NCBI RefSeq assembly: GCF_014876775.1
Contig: NZ_CP062310.1
Location: 620,001-684,000, forward strand
Length of the DNA stretch: 64,000 bases
From: Infirmifilum lucidum
GTDB lineage: Archaea; Thermoproteota; Thermoprotei; Thermofilales; Thermofilaceae
Direction of reading: 5' to 3'
Under the pieces are notes generated by a model, which saw only the letters and a list, made by a program, of their open reading frames with translations, had not been told where the DNA came from and ran no database searches. The translations under genes and the position numbers were made by a program. This document shows, piece after piece, positions 1 through 8,254 of the stretch (its first letter is position 1; each line of letters begins with the position of its first letter).

Positions 1-139
1 TTACTCGCTCTACGAGAGACTAGCCGAGACCTTAAATGAGTATTTCAAGGAGGTCTCCCAGATATCAGACGTCCCCACGACAGCGCCAGCCTGGGACATC
101 GACAGGCTCGTCCACCTCTTATTCAAACTTGAGTCATAG
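1..139 (+). CDS. C-terminal end of an unidentified protein (partial, left edge)
   Basis: An open frame enters from the left edge and ends at a TAG at 137-139. About 45 codons are visible, running from Y-S-L-Y-E-R-L to F-K-L-E-S. The piece is probably helical and has no recognisable motif, so no family can be named. It overlaps the next gene, on the opposite strand, by 6 nt, tail to tail. Confidence 0.5.
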   Translation, partial: YSLYERLAETLNEYFKEVSQISDVPTTAPAWDIDRLVHLLFKLES

Positions 140-391
140 GCGCCCGATGTACTCCTTGAGCCAGAGAACCACTCTCTCGTAACTCTCCCTACCCCTCTGC
201 GTCAACTCCACGTACTCGCCGTCCCTGTCCTCTACAACCCTCACTAGTTTTTTCTCCTCAAGCCACTCCAGGTACCTCATAAAGGCTGGGTAGTTAAGCC
301 TGCTTGCCATTTGGAGGTGTGTCTTCCTCATTCTACCCTCATTGTATAGCGCGTCGAGTATTCGGGCCAAGACTATGATATCTAAGCGCAT
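134..391 (-). CDS. small winged-helix DNA-binding protein
   Basis: This 85-residue protein is almost entirely one winged helix-turn-helix domain. A helical N-terminus (about residues 1-30) leads to a recognition-helix-like stretch around 'YPAFMRYLEWLEEKKLV' and a wing 'DRDGEYVELTQRGRESY'. The pattern matches the small archaeal single-domain wHTH regulators; this is a family-level judgement and the target is unknown. It starts at an ATG, lies 42 nt downstream of the stop of the interrupted acetyl-CoA synthetase gene on the same strand, and might be co-transcribed with it. Confidence 0.75.
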   Translation of the reverse strand: MRLDIIVLARILDALYNEGRMRKTHLQMASRLNYPAFMRYLEWLEEKKLVRVVEDRDGEYVELTQRGRESYERVVLWLKEYIGRL

Positions 392-432
392 TACACGACT
401 ACAGAAAAGTAAGCGCGAGGGGTAAAATAACT

Positions 433-2355
433 TTAGATTCTGGAGTTACCTATAGCACTCTTTATCTCATCTATAGCTGTCGGATCCTCTATGGTCGTAA
501 GGTCACCTAGTTCTTGTTCCCCCTTGACTATTGCTTTTATGACCCTTCTCATAATCTTGCCGCTCCGCGTCTTTGGAAGCTTCTTCACGAAGAAGATGTT
601 AGCAGGCTTGGCTATCGGGCCTATAGTCTCCGCGATATGGTTCGCGAGCTCCTCCTCTAGCCTGGTACTAGGAGTAAAGCCGTCCCGTAGAACGACGAAT
701 GCTGCAGGAACTTCCCCCTTAATCGGATCAGGCTTCCCGACTACAGCTGCTTCAGCTACTGCTGGGTGCGATACTAGGGCGCTTTCCAGTTCCATAGTTC
801 CTATCCTGTGGGCTGCAACTTTCAGGACTTCGTCAGCCCTGCCGAGAATCCAGAAGTAGCCATCTTCGTCTCTCATGGCATAGTCGCCTGGATAGTAACA
901 ACCCAGGAACTTGCTCCAGTACGTGTCGATGTAGCGCTTAGGGTCTCCCCACACGCCGAGGAGCATGCCGGGCCAAGGCCTTTTGATGACGAGGTAGCCT
1001 TGGATGTTTGGGGGCGCAGGCGCGCCTTCCTCGTTAAAAACTTCCGCGTCGACGCCGGGCAGCGGTAGAGTGGCAGAGCCTGGCTTCAACGGTACGAGAT
1101 CTATCCCCGCGGCTGGGGCTATCATGAAGCCTCCAGTTTCTGTTTGCCACCAAGTGTCGATTACCGGGCACTTCCCCCTGCCTATGACCTTGAAGTACCA
1201 CTCCCAGGCTTCAGGGTTTATGGGCTCTCCAACGCTCCCGAGGATCCTCAACGACGATAGGTCGTGCATCTCGGCCCAGTGGCTCCCGTAGCGCATGAAC
1301 ATCCGAATAGCAGTTGGAGAAGTGTAGAATGCCGTGACGCCGTGTTTCTCGATTACGCTCCACGTCCTATCGGGAGAGGGGTAGTCAAGCGCGCCCTAAT
1401 ACATCACGGTGGTTAGGCCGTGCATAAGTGGCCCATAGACCACATAGCTGTGGCCTGTAATCCAGCCTATGTCTGCAGTGCACCACCAGATGCCCTCGTC
1501 ATTCGGGTTGAAGGCCCACTTCAGCGTCCAGTAGACCCAGACTAGGTACCCGCCTGTGCTGTGGTAGATCCCCTTGGGTGTTCCCGTAGTGCCGGAAGTG
1601 TAGAGTATGAAGAGGGGGTGGTTGGCGTCGAGCTTCTCAGGTTCTACGTACGTGTTCCTGCCTATGCCTTCCATCAGAGTGTGGAACCAGAAGTCTCTCC
1701 CCTCAACCATGTTCACGTTTACTCCTGTACGCTTTACTACAATGACGTTCTCAACTGAGAAAACTTGCTCTAGTGCCTTGTCGGCGATCTCCTTTAGTGG
1801 GACGACCTTCCCCCGCCTGTAACCGCCGTCTGCCGTGACTAGGAGCTTTGCCTTAGAGTCGTTGATCCGCTTGGCGAGCGAGTCGCTGCTAAAGCCAGAG
1901 AACACAACTGTGTGTACAGCGCCAATTCTGGCAGCCGCAAGCATGAATATCGGTAGCTCAGGGATCATGGGAAGGTAGAGGGCTATCCTGTCGCCCGGCT
2001 TCACCCCGAAATTCTTGAGCAGGGCGGCTACCCGGTTTACCTCTACATAGAGGTCTCTGTAAGTGTACTTCCTGACTTCGCCGTCCTCACCCTCCCATAT
2101 TAGTGCGACTTTATTCTTCCTCCAGGTCTTGACGTGCCTGTCCAGCGCGTTGTAGCTGGCATTAATCCTGCCTCCCACAAACCACCTATAGAACGGCTTC
2201 TGGGAATCGTCGAGCACTTTGTCCCATATTTTAAACCATTCAAGGGCACGGGCATGCTCGTCCCAGAAGCCCTCGGGGTCTTCTAGGGCCCTCCTCCTCA
2301 GCTCTTCGAGCCTAGTAGTGAGGATTCTCTTCTGCTCGACTGGTAGTACTCCCAT
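433..2355 (-). pseudogene. acs: acetyl-CoA synthetase (AMP-forming), interrupted by an in-frame TAG
   Basis: Acetyl-CoA synthetases convert acetate, ATP and CoA to acetyl-CoA. Two open frames in the same phase, 1396-2355 (319 codons, N-terminal part) and 433-1302, together with the 93 nt between them, make one 640-codon gene of normal family length. The adenylation motif '[11 protein letters not shown]' and '[16 protein letters not shown]' lie before the stop. 'WWQTETGGF', whose first Trp region marks acetate specificity, and the acetylatable-lysine motif 'PKTRSGKIMRR' lie after it. The TAG (1396-1398) follows L-T-T-V-M-Y and precedes G-A-L-D-Y-P, where the family usually has F/Y-E-G-A-P-D-Y-P, so it stands for an expected Glu; GAG to TAG is one substitution. 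Everything else is intact. It may be a recent nonsense mutation, a sequencing error, or readthrough; without readthrough the enzyme is split and probably inactive. Confidence 0.85.
1396..1398 (-). other. in-frame amber codon within acs
   Basis: Reading on the minus strand, the codons are ATG TAT TAG GGC GCG CTT, translating to M-Y-stop-G-A-L. The frame stays open on both sides. Neighbouring genes use TAG freely as their normal terminator (for example those ending at 5448, 8650 and 13850), so a genome-wide reassignment of TAG is unlikely. Confidence 0.9.
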
Positions 2356-2475
2356 CGTCTATCGCAGAACACCGCTTAGACAGTAATTGAAGTAAATTTC
2401 CGCGTATACATCAGAATCTATCATGACAGATGTGAGAGATCTCCCTCTACGAAGTTTGATTTAAATAAAAGATTA

Positions 2476-2565
2476 TGGACCGGCCGGGATTCGAACCCGG
2501 GACCTCCGCCGCTCTCAGGCTTTCAGCCTTGCAAGGGCGACATCCTCCCGCTAGACGACCGGCCC
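2476..2565 (-). tRNA. tRNA-Ala (anticodon TGC) with an 18-nt intron
   Basis: Read on the minus strand, the acceptor stem is GGGCCGG/CCGGTCC with the G3:U70 pair that specifies alanine, and the discriminator is A. The T arm is CCGGG-TTCGAAT-CCCGG. The anticodon loop is CTTGCAA (TGC). Anticodon-stem halves TCGCC and GGCGG are separated by an 18-nt insert at 2511-2528, the usual 37/38 archaeal intron position. CCA is not encoded. A TATA-like box lies about 28 nt upstream. Confidence 0.95.
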
Positions 2566-2588
2566 TCCCTTGCACCTTAACCAGGTAA

Positions 2589-2599
2589 ACTTATTTATC
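2589..2599. promoter_or_regulatory. A/T-rich box that could serve tRNA-Ala (-) and the sRNA candidate (+)
   Basis: The stretch acttatttatc sits about 28 nt before the tRNA on the minus strand (as gataaataagt) and about 26 nt before the C box of the sRNA candidate on the plus strand. Both distances fit an archaeal TATA box, so the element may drive both directions. Confidence 0.5.
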
Positions 2600-2617
2600 C
2601 TTTTCTCAGGAGAATTC

Positions 2618-2672
2618 TGGATGATGAGTGCACGTCAGGGCGACCGGTGAGCTCATTGGTCTTTTCTGACGC
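2618..2672 (+). ncRNA. candidate C/D box sRNA
   Basis: A perfect C box ATGATGA lies at 2621-2627 and a D box CTGA at 2666-2669, about 49 nt apart, the size of archaeal methylation-guide sRNAs. Weaker internal boxes are possible (GCGA as D', then TGAGC as C'), which would leave two guides of about 12 nt. A TATA-like element lies about 26 nt upstream. The flanking terminal stem is weak and no methylation target was searched, so this is a candidate only. Confidence 0.4.
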
Positions 2673-2746
2673 CGTTAACCCCTATTCCTCGTACATAACC
2701 CCGGAGAGGGTAAACACGAGACGTCAGCGTGTTGGGGGCCGTGACG

Positions 2747-4210
2747 CTACAGGCTTACGACCTTGTCCACGAGTAGTATTTTCTCAGCTCTCACCCTCTG
2801 GAACTCCTCTCTCGAGTGGGGTAAGTCCCTTACATTGAGCACGACGAGAGATCTTTGCTTTGTGCTCGCCGAGTAGATTGTTAATGCCTCTCGGAAGTTA
2901 AGGCTCTCATACCACGTGTACCTATATATGGGTAGCCCTTCAGGTTTGCCGCGGTTTAGAGCCGCGTATATCCCGAGCCACGGGTTTATCGGCTCTACGG
3001 GGGAGTCTGATGACGCCAAGACGCCAGCTCCTGTTGCGAGTAGGGATCTGTAGGCGTAAACCCACTTTGTCCTGTCGCCTAGCCTGTCAGCAATCCACGT
3101 GTCACTTAGTATGAAGTGGGGTTGTACGGAGACCCTTGGCTTCAACTCCGCTATAGTCTCGAGGATGTCTGGAGGGGTTAGAGAAGCGTGTTCTATCCGT
3201 AGCTTGCCCCCGATCCTGCTTGCCGCCCCGAGAACCTCCTCCAAGGCCCGGTCTCCTATAGCGTGAACAGCCACTTCTAGGCCCTCTCTAATGGCATTCG
3301 AGGCTACCGTCACTATTTTGCCGGAGTCCAGCAGAAGGTTGCCGGTGGTCTCGCTGTCACTGTAACGCTCCCTCAGAGCCGCGGTTCCGGCACCAAAGCT
3401 TCCATCAGCGAAGATTTTCACTCCCGCGACTAGGCTAGGGAACTCCCTGTGTACTCCTTCGAGAAAAGAGCTGTAGTCTACGTACGCTCTGTACTCCTGG
3501 ATAAATTCTCCACTATCCTGGAGACTTTTTACCACCTCGAGTTCGACCCGCGAGACGGACATCGAGTGGAGCGACACTACCCCGTAAGAGAGGTACTCCT
3601 GGAGCAATTTTTTCGCCAGCTTTTTAACCCGCTCTAGGGGAGGGTCGGGAACCCTGGATAAAGCGTAGCTGACCAGCTCCTCAAAGACAACCCCTGTAGG
3701 CTTCCCGTCCTCGACTTGGATAAATTTCTCCTCCTCGCTCCTCGCCTCGAGCAAACCGAGAGCCTCGAGAGCCCTTGTATTGAGCACGGCGGCGTGCCCG
3801 CACACTCTTACCAGTATGACCGGGTTATTAGGGGCGACCTCGTCGATGTCGTAGCGCGTGGGGTAGCGCTTTTCCTCCATCTTGTCCTGATCCCAGCCCC
3901 TACCGATGATCCACTCTCCGCTGCCCGCGGAGGATACAGCTACCCTGACTTTCTCCTTCAAATCCTCTATTGACTGCACGTTCCTCAGGTCGAGCCTGCC
4001 GAAGCTAAGAGCCGTGGAATAGAGGTGCATGTGCGCGTCCTCCAGCCCTGGTATTACTACTCTCTGGTCAACGTCGAGCACCTCTTCTGGTTCAAACCTT
4101 CTAACCCCCTCCTCTCTGCCAGCGTATATGACTCCCTTGCCCATTGAGAAGACAATACTATCGACGTCCTCGTCAAGGGGATAGTGGACGTTAACCAGAG
4201 CTATGCGCAC
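2747..4210 (-). CDS. amidohydrolase family protein (amidohydrolase_3, YtcJ-like)
   Basis: A 487-residue metal-dependent hydrolase of the amidohydrolase superfamily. The N-terminal beta-sandwich is followed by the metal-binding 'VIPGLEDAHMHL' (about residues 52-63). The block 'GRGWDQDKMEEKRYPTR' is typical of the YtcJ/amidohydrolase_3 branch, and 'RVCGHAAVLNTRAL', 'EVAVHAIGDRAL' and 'LASSDSPVEP' carry further metal and catalytic histidines and aspartates. Family members cleave C-N bonds of varied substrates, so the substrate cannot be predicted. It is divergent from the methyltransferase gene at 4246, with a 35-nt gap, so the two promoters must share that space. Confidence 0.85.
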   Translation of the reverse strand: MRIALVNVHYPLDEDVDSIVFSMGKGVIYAGREEGVRRFEPEEVLDVDQRVVIPGLEDAHMHLYSTALSFGRLDLRNVQSIEDLKEKVRVAVSSAGSGEWIIGRGWDQDKMEEKRYPTRYDIDEVAPNNPVILVRVCGHAAVLNTRALEALGLLEARSEEEKFIQVEDGKPTGVVFEELVSYALSRVPDPPLERVKKLAKKLLQEYLSYGVVSLHSMSVSRVELEVVKSLQDSGEFIQEYRAYVDYSSFLEGVHREFPSLVAGVKIFADGSFGAGTAALRERYSDSETTGNLLLDSGKIVTVASNAIREGLEVAVHAIGDRALEEVLGAASRIGGKLRIEHASLTPPDILETIAELKPRVSVQPHFILSDTWIADRLGDRTKWVYAYRSLLATGAGVLASSDSPVEPINPWLGIYAALNRGKPEGLPIYRYTWYESLNFREALTIYSASTKQRSLVVLNVRDLPHSREEFQRVRAEKILLVDKVVSL

Positions 4211-4245
4211 AATAAGGATATTTTAGGTCGCGGTTAATTAAGACT

Positions 4246-5106
4246 GTGCCGTCTCTGAGAGAGTTGCTGAAGGGCACCCTACCGGAAGACCTGTTAAGGC
4301 TCGTCCCGTCGAGCTTCGACATCATAGGCTCCAGGGAGGGCGCCGTTGCGGTCGTGGAGATGCACGAGGCGCTTGAGCCGTACAAGGGGATTATTGCAGA
4401 GAAGATAATGGAGCTACACAAGAACGTCAGAGCTGTGTATAGGAAGGTTGGTGGAAGAGAGGGGGAGTATAGGTTGAGGGAGCTGGAGCTGATAGGCGGG
4501 GAAGAAGTCGGGGAAGTCTTACACAGAGAGCACGGTTACCTCCTTAAGCTTGATGTCACGAGAGTGTACTTCTCGCCTCGCGAAGCTACCGAGAGGCAGA
4601 GGGTTGCAAGCAAAGTTCAACCCGGCGAGTTTGTCATCGTAATGTTTGCGGGAGTGGGGCCATTCGCCATAGCTATAGCGAGGAGACAGCCCCTCGTCGA
4701 GAAGGTAATTGCCATTGAAATTAACCCAATAGCGTACCGCTACATGGTGGAGAATGTCCGGCTCAACAAGCTCGAGGAGAAGGTGGTTCCTATACTCGGT
4801 GATGTCCGAGAAGAGGCGCCGAAGTTTGCGGAGAAAGCTGACAGGGTCGTGATGCCTCTACCCAAGGGAGCTTATATGTACCTTCACGAAGCCTTCACTT
4901 GCTTCAAGAAAAAGGGTGGCGTGCTACACTTCTACTTCTGGGATCGCGAAGACGACTTATTTAAGAGGGGCTTCGAGCTTGTCAGGCGTGCAGCAGAAGA
5001 GCATGGGTTCGAGGCAGAACTGCTGGAGGCGCGTATAGTATCGCCCTACGCGCCCAGGGTCTACAAGCTGGCCTTCGACGTTAAGGTTCATAGCAAAAGC
5101 TTATAA
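4246..5106 (+). CDS. Trm5/Tyw2-family tRNA methyltransferase
   Basis: A 286-residue class I SAM-dependent methyltransferase. After an N-terminal domain of about 100 residues with 'VRAVYRKVGGREGEYRLR', the Trm5-type catalytic part has 'KLDVTRVYFSPREATERQR', the SAM-binding loop 'VMFAGVGPFAIAIAR', 'IEINPIAYRYMVENVRLN' and the motif IV position 'VMPLPKGAYMYL'. Family members make m1G37 in tRNA (Trm5) or transfer an aminocarboxypropyl group in wyosine synthesis (Taw2); the PLP motif and overall pattern favour m1G37, but Trm5a, Trm5b and Taw2 cannot be separated by eye. The start is GTG. The subunit F-like gene follows after 30 nt. Confidence 0.85.
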   Translation: MPSLRELLKGTLPEDLLRLVPSSFDIIGSREGAVAVVEMHEALEPYKGIIAEKIMELHKNVRAVYRKVGGREGEYRLRELELIGGEEVGEVLHREHGYLLKLDVTRVYFSPREATERQRVASKVQPGEFVIVMFAGVGPFAIAIARRQPLVEKVIAIEINPIAYRYMVENVRLNKLEEKVVPILGDVREEAPKFAEKADRVVMPLPKGAYMYLHEAFTCFKKKGGVLHFYFWDREDDLFKRGFELVRRAAEEHGFEAELLEARIVSPYAPRVYKLAFDVKVHSKSL

Positions 5107-5136
5107 AGGCGACAAGGAGTCGGAGCAAGCACTAGC

Positions 5137-5448
5137 TTGTTGAAAAAAGGTGAACGTGTGTTTAAAGCGGGTATGAGGCTGAGGATAGGCGCAGTGGTGT
5201 TAGAGGATCTGGAGGGGGCAATTGCTGGGAGCGGAGTCGACAAAGTGTACGTTGTCGCGGGGCCTCAAGAGGCACTTAGAGTAATAGAGGAAGTTGTGAA
5301 GAGGAGAGATGTAGACCTGCTCCTCGTGGACGACGTTCTGGTTAGCCAGATAGGCAAGAGTAAACTGGCAGAAATCAAGTATAGGAATCCTTTCCCAGCG
5401 ATCGTAGAGCTGGAGACAAACAGAGTGCCGAGGCCAGTAAATTCCTAG
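5137..5448 (+). CDS. second V-type ATPase subunit F-like protein
   Basis: A 103-residue protein with the subunit F pattern: alternating strand and helix with 'VDKVYVVAGPQEALRVIEE', 'RDVDLLLVDDVLVSQI' and the conserved 'PFPAIVEL' near the C-terminus. The start is uncertain: TTG at 5137 or 5140, GTG at 5158, or ATG at 5173, the last matching the usual F subunit N-terminus. It lies 30 nt after the Trm5-like gene and ends directly against the stop of subunit E on the other strand. A more canonical F subunit is encoded at 6421-6750, so this could be a paralogue used in an alternative rotor or a protein with another role. Confidence 0.6.
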   Translation: MLKKGERVFKAGMRLRIGAVVLEDLEGAIAGSGVDKVYVVAGPQEALRVIEEVVKRRDVDLLLVDDVLVSQIGKSKLAEIKYRNPFPAIVELETNRVPRPVNS

Positions 5449-6084
5449 TTATACTCTTCGGAGGATCCTGTTCAGGAGCTCTGGGAAGACTCTTTCTCGC
5501 ACTTCGGCTAGTTTAGCTTCGATGGTGCCGTTATAGTACTCCTTCCCGTCGCTGGATACTACGAGGATGCCTCCATTGCACTCTATCTCTTCTCCTAGAG
5601 TCACCTCCAAGTTTGGCTTAAGTTTCGAGAGGGCAGCGGCTCTCTCCTTTATGATCCGCTCTACGTTTGAGGAGTCGCCGAGGCACGGGTGGACTATTAG
5701 GCTGGACGACTGCATGTCCCGTACAGCCTCCTCTAATCTCTTAGATATGAAGGAAGTGTAGTACTCGGGATTCTGCTTCACTTCGCGCACTACCCTGGCT
5801 AGAATGTCCTCGAGAAAGTTGAGGACGTAGTTATACCTCTCCGCCATGTACTTACGCCTAATCTCGAGCCTTTTAGGCGCCAGCTCGCCCTCCGCTTTCT
5901 GGCGTGCCTCGGCAACTAGCTGTTTGACCCTCTGAGCTCTTATCTCATCGGCCTTAAGCGTAGCCTCCTGAACTATCTTCTGTGCCTGCTCTTCTGCCTC
6001 CTTCAGAATCCTGCGGTACTCCTCTTCTGCCGCTGTCCTAAGCTCCTCGATGATGACCTCCATTAGGCTTTTACTCGCACTCAT
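5449..6084 (-). CDS. atpE: A/V-type ATP synthase subunit E
   Basis: Subunit E forms the peripheral stalk that holds the catalytic head of the archaeal ATP synthase. The 211-residue sequence has the expected long N-terminal coiled coil (about residues 1-110, with 'LKEAEEQAQKIVQEATLKAD') and the globular C-terminal domain with 'CNGGILVVSSDGKEYYNGTIEAKLAE', the family's hallmark glycine-rich segment followed by the final helix. It follows subunit H by 4 nt in an F-H-E operon. The genes for A, B and D are not in the window. Confidence 0.92.
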   Translation of the reverse strand: MSASKSLMEVIIEELRTAAEEEYRRILKEAEEQAQKIVQEATLKADEIRAQRVKQLVAEARQKAEGELAPKRLEIRRKYMAERYNYVLNFLEDILARVVREVKQNPEYYTSFISKRLEEAVRDMQSSSLIVHPCLGDSSNVERIIKERAAALSKLKPNLEVTLGEEIECNGGILVVSSDGKEYYNGTIEAKLAEVRERVFPELLNRILRRV

Positions 6085-6088
6085 GGTA

Positions 6089-6439
6089 TCACCCGATTAA
6101 AGCTTCGAGTAGCGCTTTCCAGATCTCACGTTCATTTTCCAGGAGAGCAGTCTTTACCAGCTCCAGTTTCTCGCGCTCCTGCTTCTCGAAAGCCTCTAGA
6201 CTCTCACGCACCTTGAGCTGTTCCTCTTCCAGCAGGCTCTTTATGTTATCGTCCAGTGTCGCGTCCTGTGCACCTGCAAGTAGAGACTTAGCCTGTTCCC
6301 GGGCTCTAGAGATAATCTCCTCGGCGAGTTTCTTTGCTTCAGCTATCCTAGCCTCAGCTTTTCTCTGCTCCTCCAAGATGATTCTGATGTCGATCTCGTC
6401 TCTAATCGCTAAGGCCCTGCTCACTCCTTCTTGACCCAT
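6089..6439 (-). CDS. A/V-type ATP synthase subunit H/G-like stalk protein
   Basis: A 116-residue, almost continuous coiled coil rich in Ala, Glu and Lys, with 'RKAEARIAEAKKLAEEIISRA' at about residues 26-46. Size, composition and position between subunits F and E match AhaH, which pairs with subunit E in the peripheral stalk. The assignment rests on context and coiled-coil pattern, since this family is poorly conserved. The start overlaps the end of the F gene by 19 nt, indicating translational coupling. Confidence 0.75.
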   Translation of the reverse strand: MGQEGVSRALAIRDEIDIRIILEEQRKAEARIAEAKKLAEEIISRAREQAKSLLAGAQDATLDDNIKSLLEEEQLKVRESLEAFEKQEREKLELVKTALLENEREIWKALLEALIG

Positions 6440-6750
6440 TTCAGCCTCACCCCTACAGCTAATGAGAGCTTATTATATAACTCTTCCAGCCGGTTTGTAG
6501 ACACTTCCTCGGATGATGGTATAACTACAACTAGGGGTGGCTCCTTCATGACCGCCATTACCTGGCTTAATCGGTCTTTCACGTACGAGTAGATCTCACC
6601 TTCAACCAGCGCAACCCTGTTTTCCAGGATTTTTGACACGATGGCCTCGATTTCGTCTGGGCTAGGTTTACCGCTCACTTTAACTATTTCGAAGCCCAGG
6701 AGCCTTAGGGGGTCAACAGTCTCCGTCGCACCTATTGCAACAACACTCAC
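6421..6750 (-). CDS. atpF: A/V-type ATP synthase subunit F
   Basis: Subunit F is part of the central rotor stalk. The 109 residues show the family layout: an N-terminal strand, 'LRLLGFEIVKVSG', 'ENRVALVEGEIYSYVKDRL', 'PPLVVVIPSSEEVS' and a C-terminal helix ending 'LSLAVGVRLKW', which corresponds to the usual amphipathic tail. It heads an F-H-E operon on the minus strand. A second F-like gene lies on the plus strand at 5137-5448. Confidence 0.8.
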   Translation of the reverse strand: MSVVAIGATETVDPLRLLGFEIVKVSGKPSPDEIEAIVSKILENRVALVEGEIYSYVKDRLSQVMAVMKEPPLVVVIPSSEEVSTNRLEELYNKLSLAVGVRLKWVKKE

Positions 6751-6779
6751 CCAAAACCCCAGAGTCTTGTTAATACGAG

Positions 6780-8117
6780 TTATTTATTTTTTCGTTTTAA
6801 CAACTCGCTGATGTCGCGTAAGACTTTTCTCTCGAGGTTTGCAAGCTCCTCAGCGTTTTCAGCTTCAATTGTTATCCTTATGACCGGCTCAGTGTTTGAC
6901 GCTCTAACCAGGAACCAGCCGCGATCCACGTCTACGCGCACACCGTCTATCGTCGTAACCCTGTCGTACTCTGCAGTGTACTTTGACTTCAAAGCATCAA
7001 CAATTCTGAATTTCTCCTCATCAGGCACTTCGAGTTTCACTTTCTTTACGGGAGGCATAGGCACACGATACTTTGAGAGAGGGCCGCCAAGTTTCTCGAC
7101 AGCCTCAAGCATAAAGAGCAACGAGACTATCCCATCGTCGAGGTTCACGCCCCTATACGTTACGAAGTGGCCGCTACTCTCTACTCCGAGCTCTGCTCCG
7201 GATTTTACTGCATCGAGAATCATGAAAATTCTGCCTACGGGCACTCTGACCACCCTTCCGCCCATTTCCGCCACAGCTCTATCAACTATACTCGAGCACT
7301 CCACGTTTACCGCTACTTCCGCCTTACCCAATGAATGAAGCATCACGATAGCTGCCTGCTCGGGGGTTAATGGCGACCCCGTCTCATCAAAAAAGATCAC
7401 CCTGTCACCGTCACCGTCGAAGGAAACGCCTAAGTCGGCCTTGAACTCCCTAACTAGGGACGACATGTACATAGTGTTCTCGAGCGTGGGCTCGCTTCCC
7501 CTGACTGGAAAGCGCGGGTCTACGTCACAGTTCACTGTAAAGACTTGGTAACCGAGATCCCTCAGAAGCTTCGGGACAACCATGGATGTAGCGCCGTTCC
7601 CACAATCGACCAGGACTCTAAGACCTCCGGAATGCTTACCAATACTGTGTAGGAAGTCGAAGTACTCTGGAAGTACCTCCCTCACGCGCAGAGTCCCAGA
7701 ACTCCCTACGCTAGCCCAGGACACCCCCCTCTCCGCTATGCTCCTTATCCTCTCGATGTCCCCCAGACATATAGGCTCCCCGCCCGGCCTGAACAACTTT
7801 ATGCCGTTCCACTCCGGGGGCAAATGAGAGGCAGTGATGTAGGCAACATGGTAGTTTAAGTGCTTCGAGGCGTAAATCGCCATCCCAATAGGCCCTGCCC
7901 CAGAGTCCACGACGTCTGAACCCGCTCCCGCAAGACCGCTTGCAAGGGCTCTCGCCAGTACTGGAGAGCTAAACCTAGTGTCGTGGCAGACACAGTAGTC
8001 CCCGTGCTCAAAGTTTGAGAGAGCACCGCCAATTACAGCAACAACGTCAGGCGTGAGATCCTTGCCGTACACCCCTCTAATGTCGTAAGCTCTGAATATG
8101 TTCGCGGGAAGCACCAC
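6780..8117 (-). CDS. phosphomannomutase/phosphoglucomutase family protein
   Basis: A 445-residue alpha-D-phosphohexomutase that interconverts hexose 6- and 1-phosphates for sugar nucleotide and glycogen synthesis. All four family signatures are visible: the phosphoserine loop 'YITASHLPPEWNGIKLF' (phosphoserine about residue 97), the metal loop 'VSFDGDGDRVIFFD', the sugar-binding loop 'GVESSGHFV' and the phosphate-binding 'RASNTEPVIRI'. The usual Asn after the active-site His (ASHNP) is Leu here (ASHLP), which is unusual. Substrate could be mannose, glucose or glucosamine phosphate. Its stop is 29 nt from the start of the F subunit gene. Confidence 0.9.
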   Translation of the reverse strand: MVLPANIFRAYDIRGVYGKDLTPDVVAVIGGALSNFEHGDYCVCHDTRFSSPVLARALASGLAGAGSDVVDSGAGPIGMAIYASKHLNYHVAYITASHLPPEWNGIKLFRPGGEPICLGDIERIRSIAERGVSWASVGSSGTLRVREVLPEYFDFLHSIGKHSGGLRVLVDCGNGATSMVVPKLLRDLGYQVFTVNCDVDPRFPVRGSEPTLENTMYMSSLVREFKADLGVSFDGDGDRVIFFDETGSPLTPEQAAIVMLHSLGKAEVAVNVECSSIVDRAVAEMGGRVVRVPVGRIFMILDAVKSGAELGVESSGHFVTYRGVNLDDGIVSLLFMLEAVEKLGGPLSKYRVPMPPVKKVKLEVPDEEKFRIVDALKSKYTAEYDRVTTIDGVRVDVDRGWFLVRASNTEPVIRITIEAENAEELANLERKVLRDISELLKRKNK

Positions 8118-8216
8118 ACTCAGAACTTCCCCGCCTGTTTAATAACCATTTCCGTGCTACAGCAGTTGCCCGTGTTCCTACTTAGAGTGCGTGCCATAGC
8201 TAGACCCTAATCGAAA

Positions 8217-8228
8217 TACCTATATAGA
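8217..8228 (+). promoter_or_regulatory. TATA-like box of the Trm112-like gene
   Basis: The A/T-rich motif acctatatagag lies about 33 nt before the ATG at 8255. With transcription starting about 25 nt downstream, the mRNA would be nearly leaderless, and this favours 8255 over an upstream in-frame GTG at 8234. Confidence 0.5.
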
Positions 8229-8254
8229 GAACTGTGGATTCCACAAGGGGCAGT

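Noticed and set aside
1396-1398. TAG as pyrrolysine or another recoded amino acid
   Set aside because: Many genes in the window terminate at TAG, and no pyrrolysine machinery is visible; nothing supports recoding beyond the intact frame.
2400-2475. C/D box sRNA on the minus strand (ATGATAG/CTGATG)
   Set aside because: C and D boxes are only a few bases apart, too close for an sRNA.
6811-7338. 175-codon plus-strand ORF inside the phosphohexomutase gene
   Set aside because: Antisense to a gene with all family motifs; Ser/Thr-rich composition typical of antisense frames.
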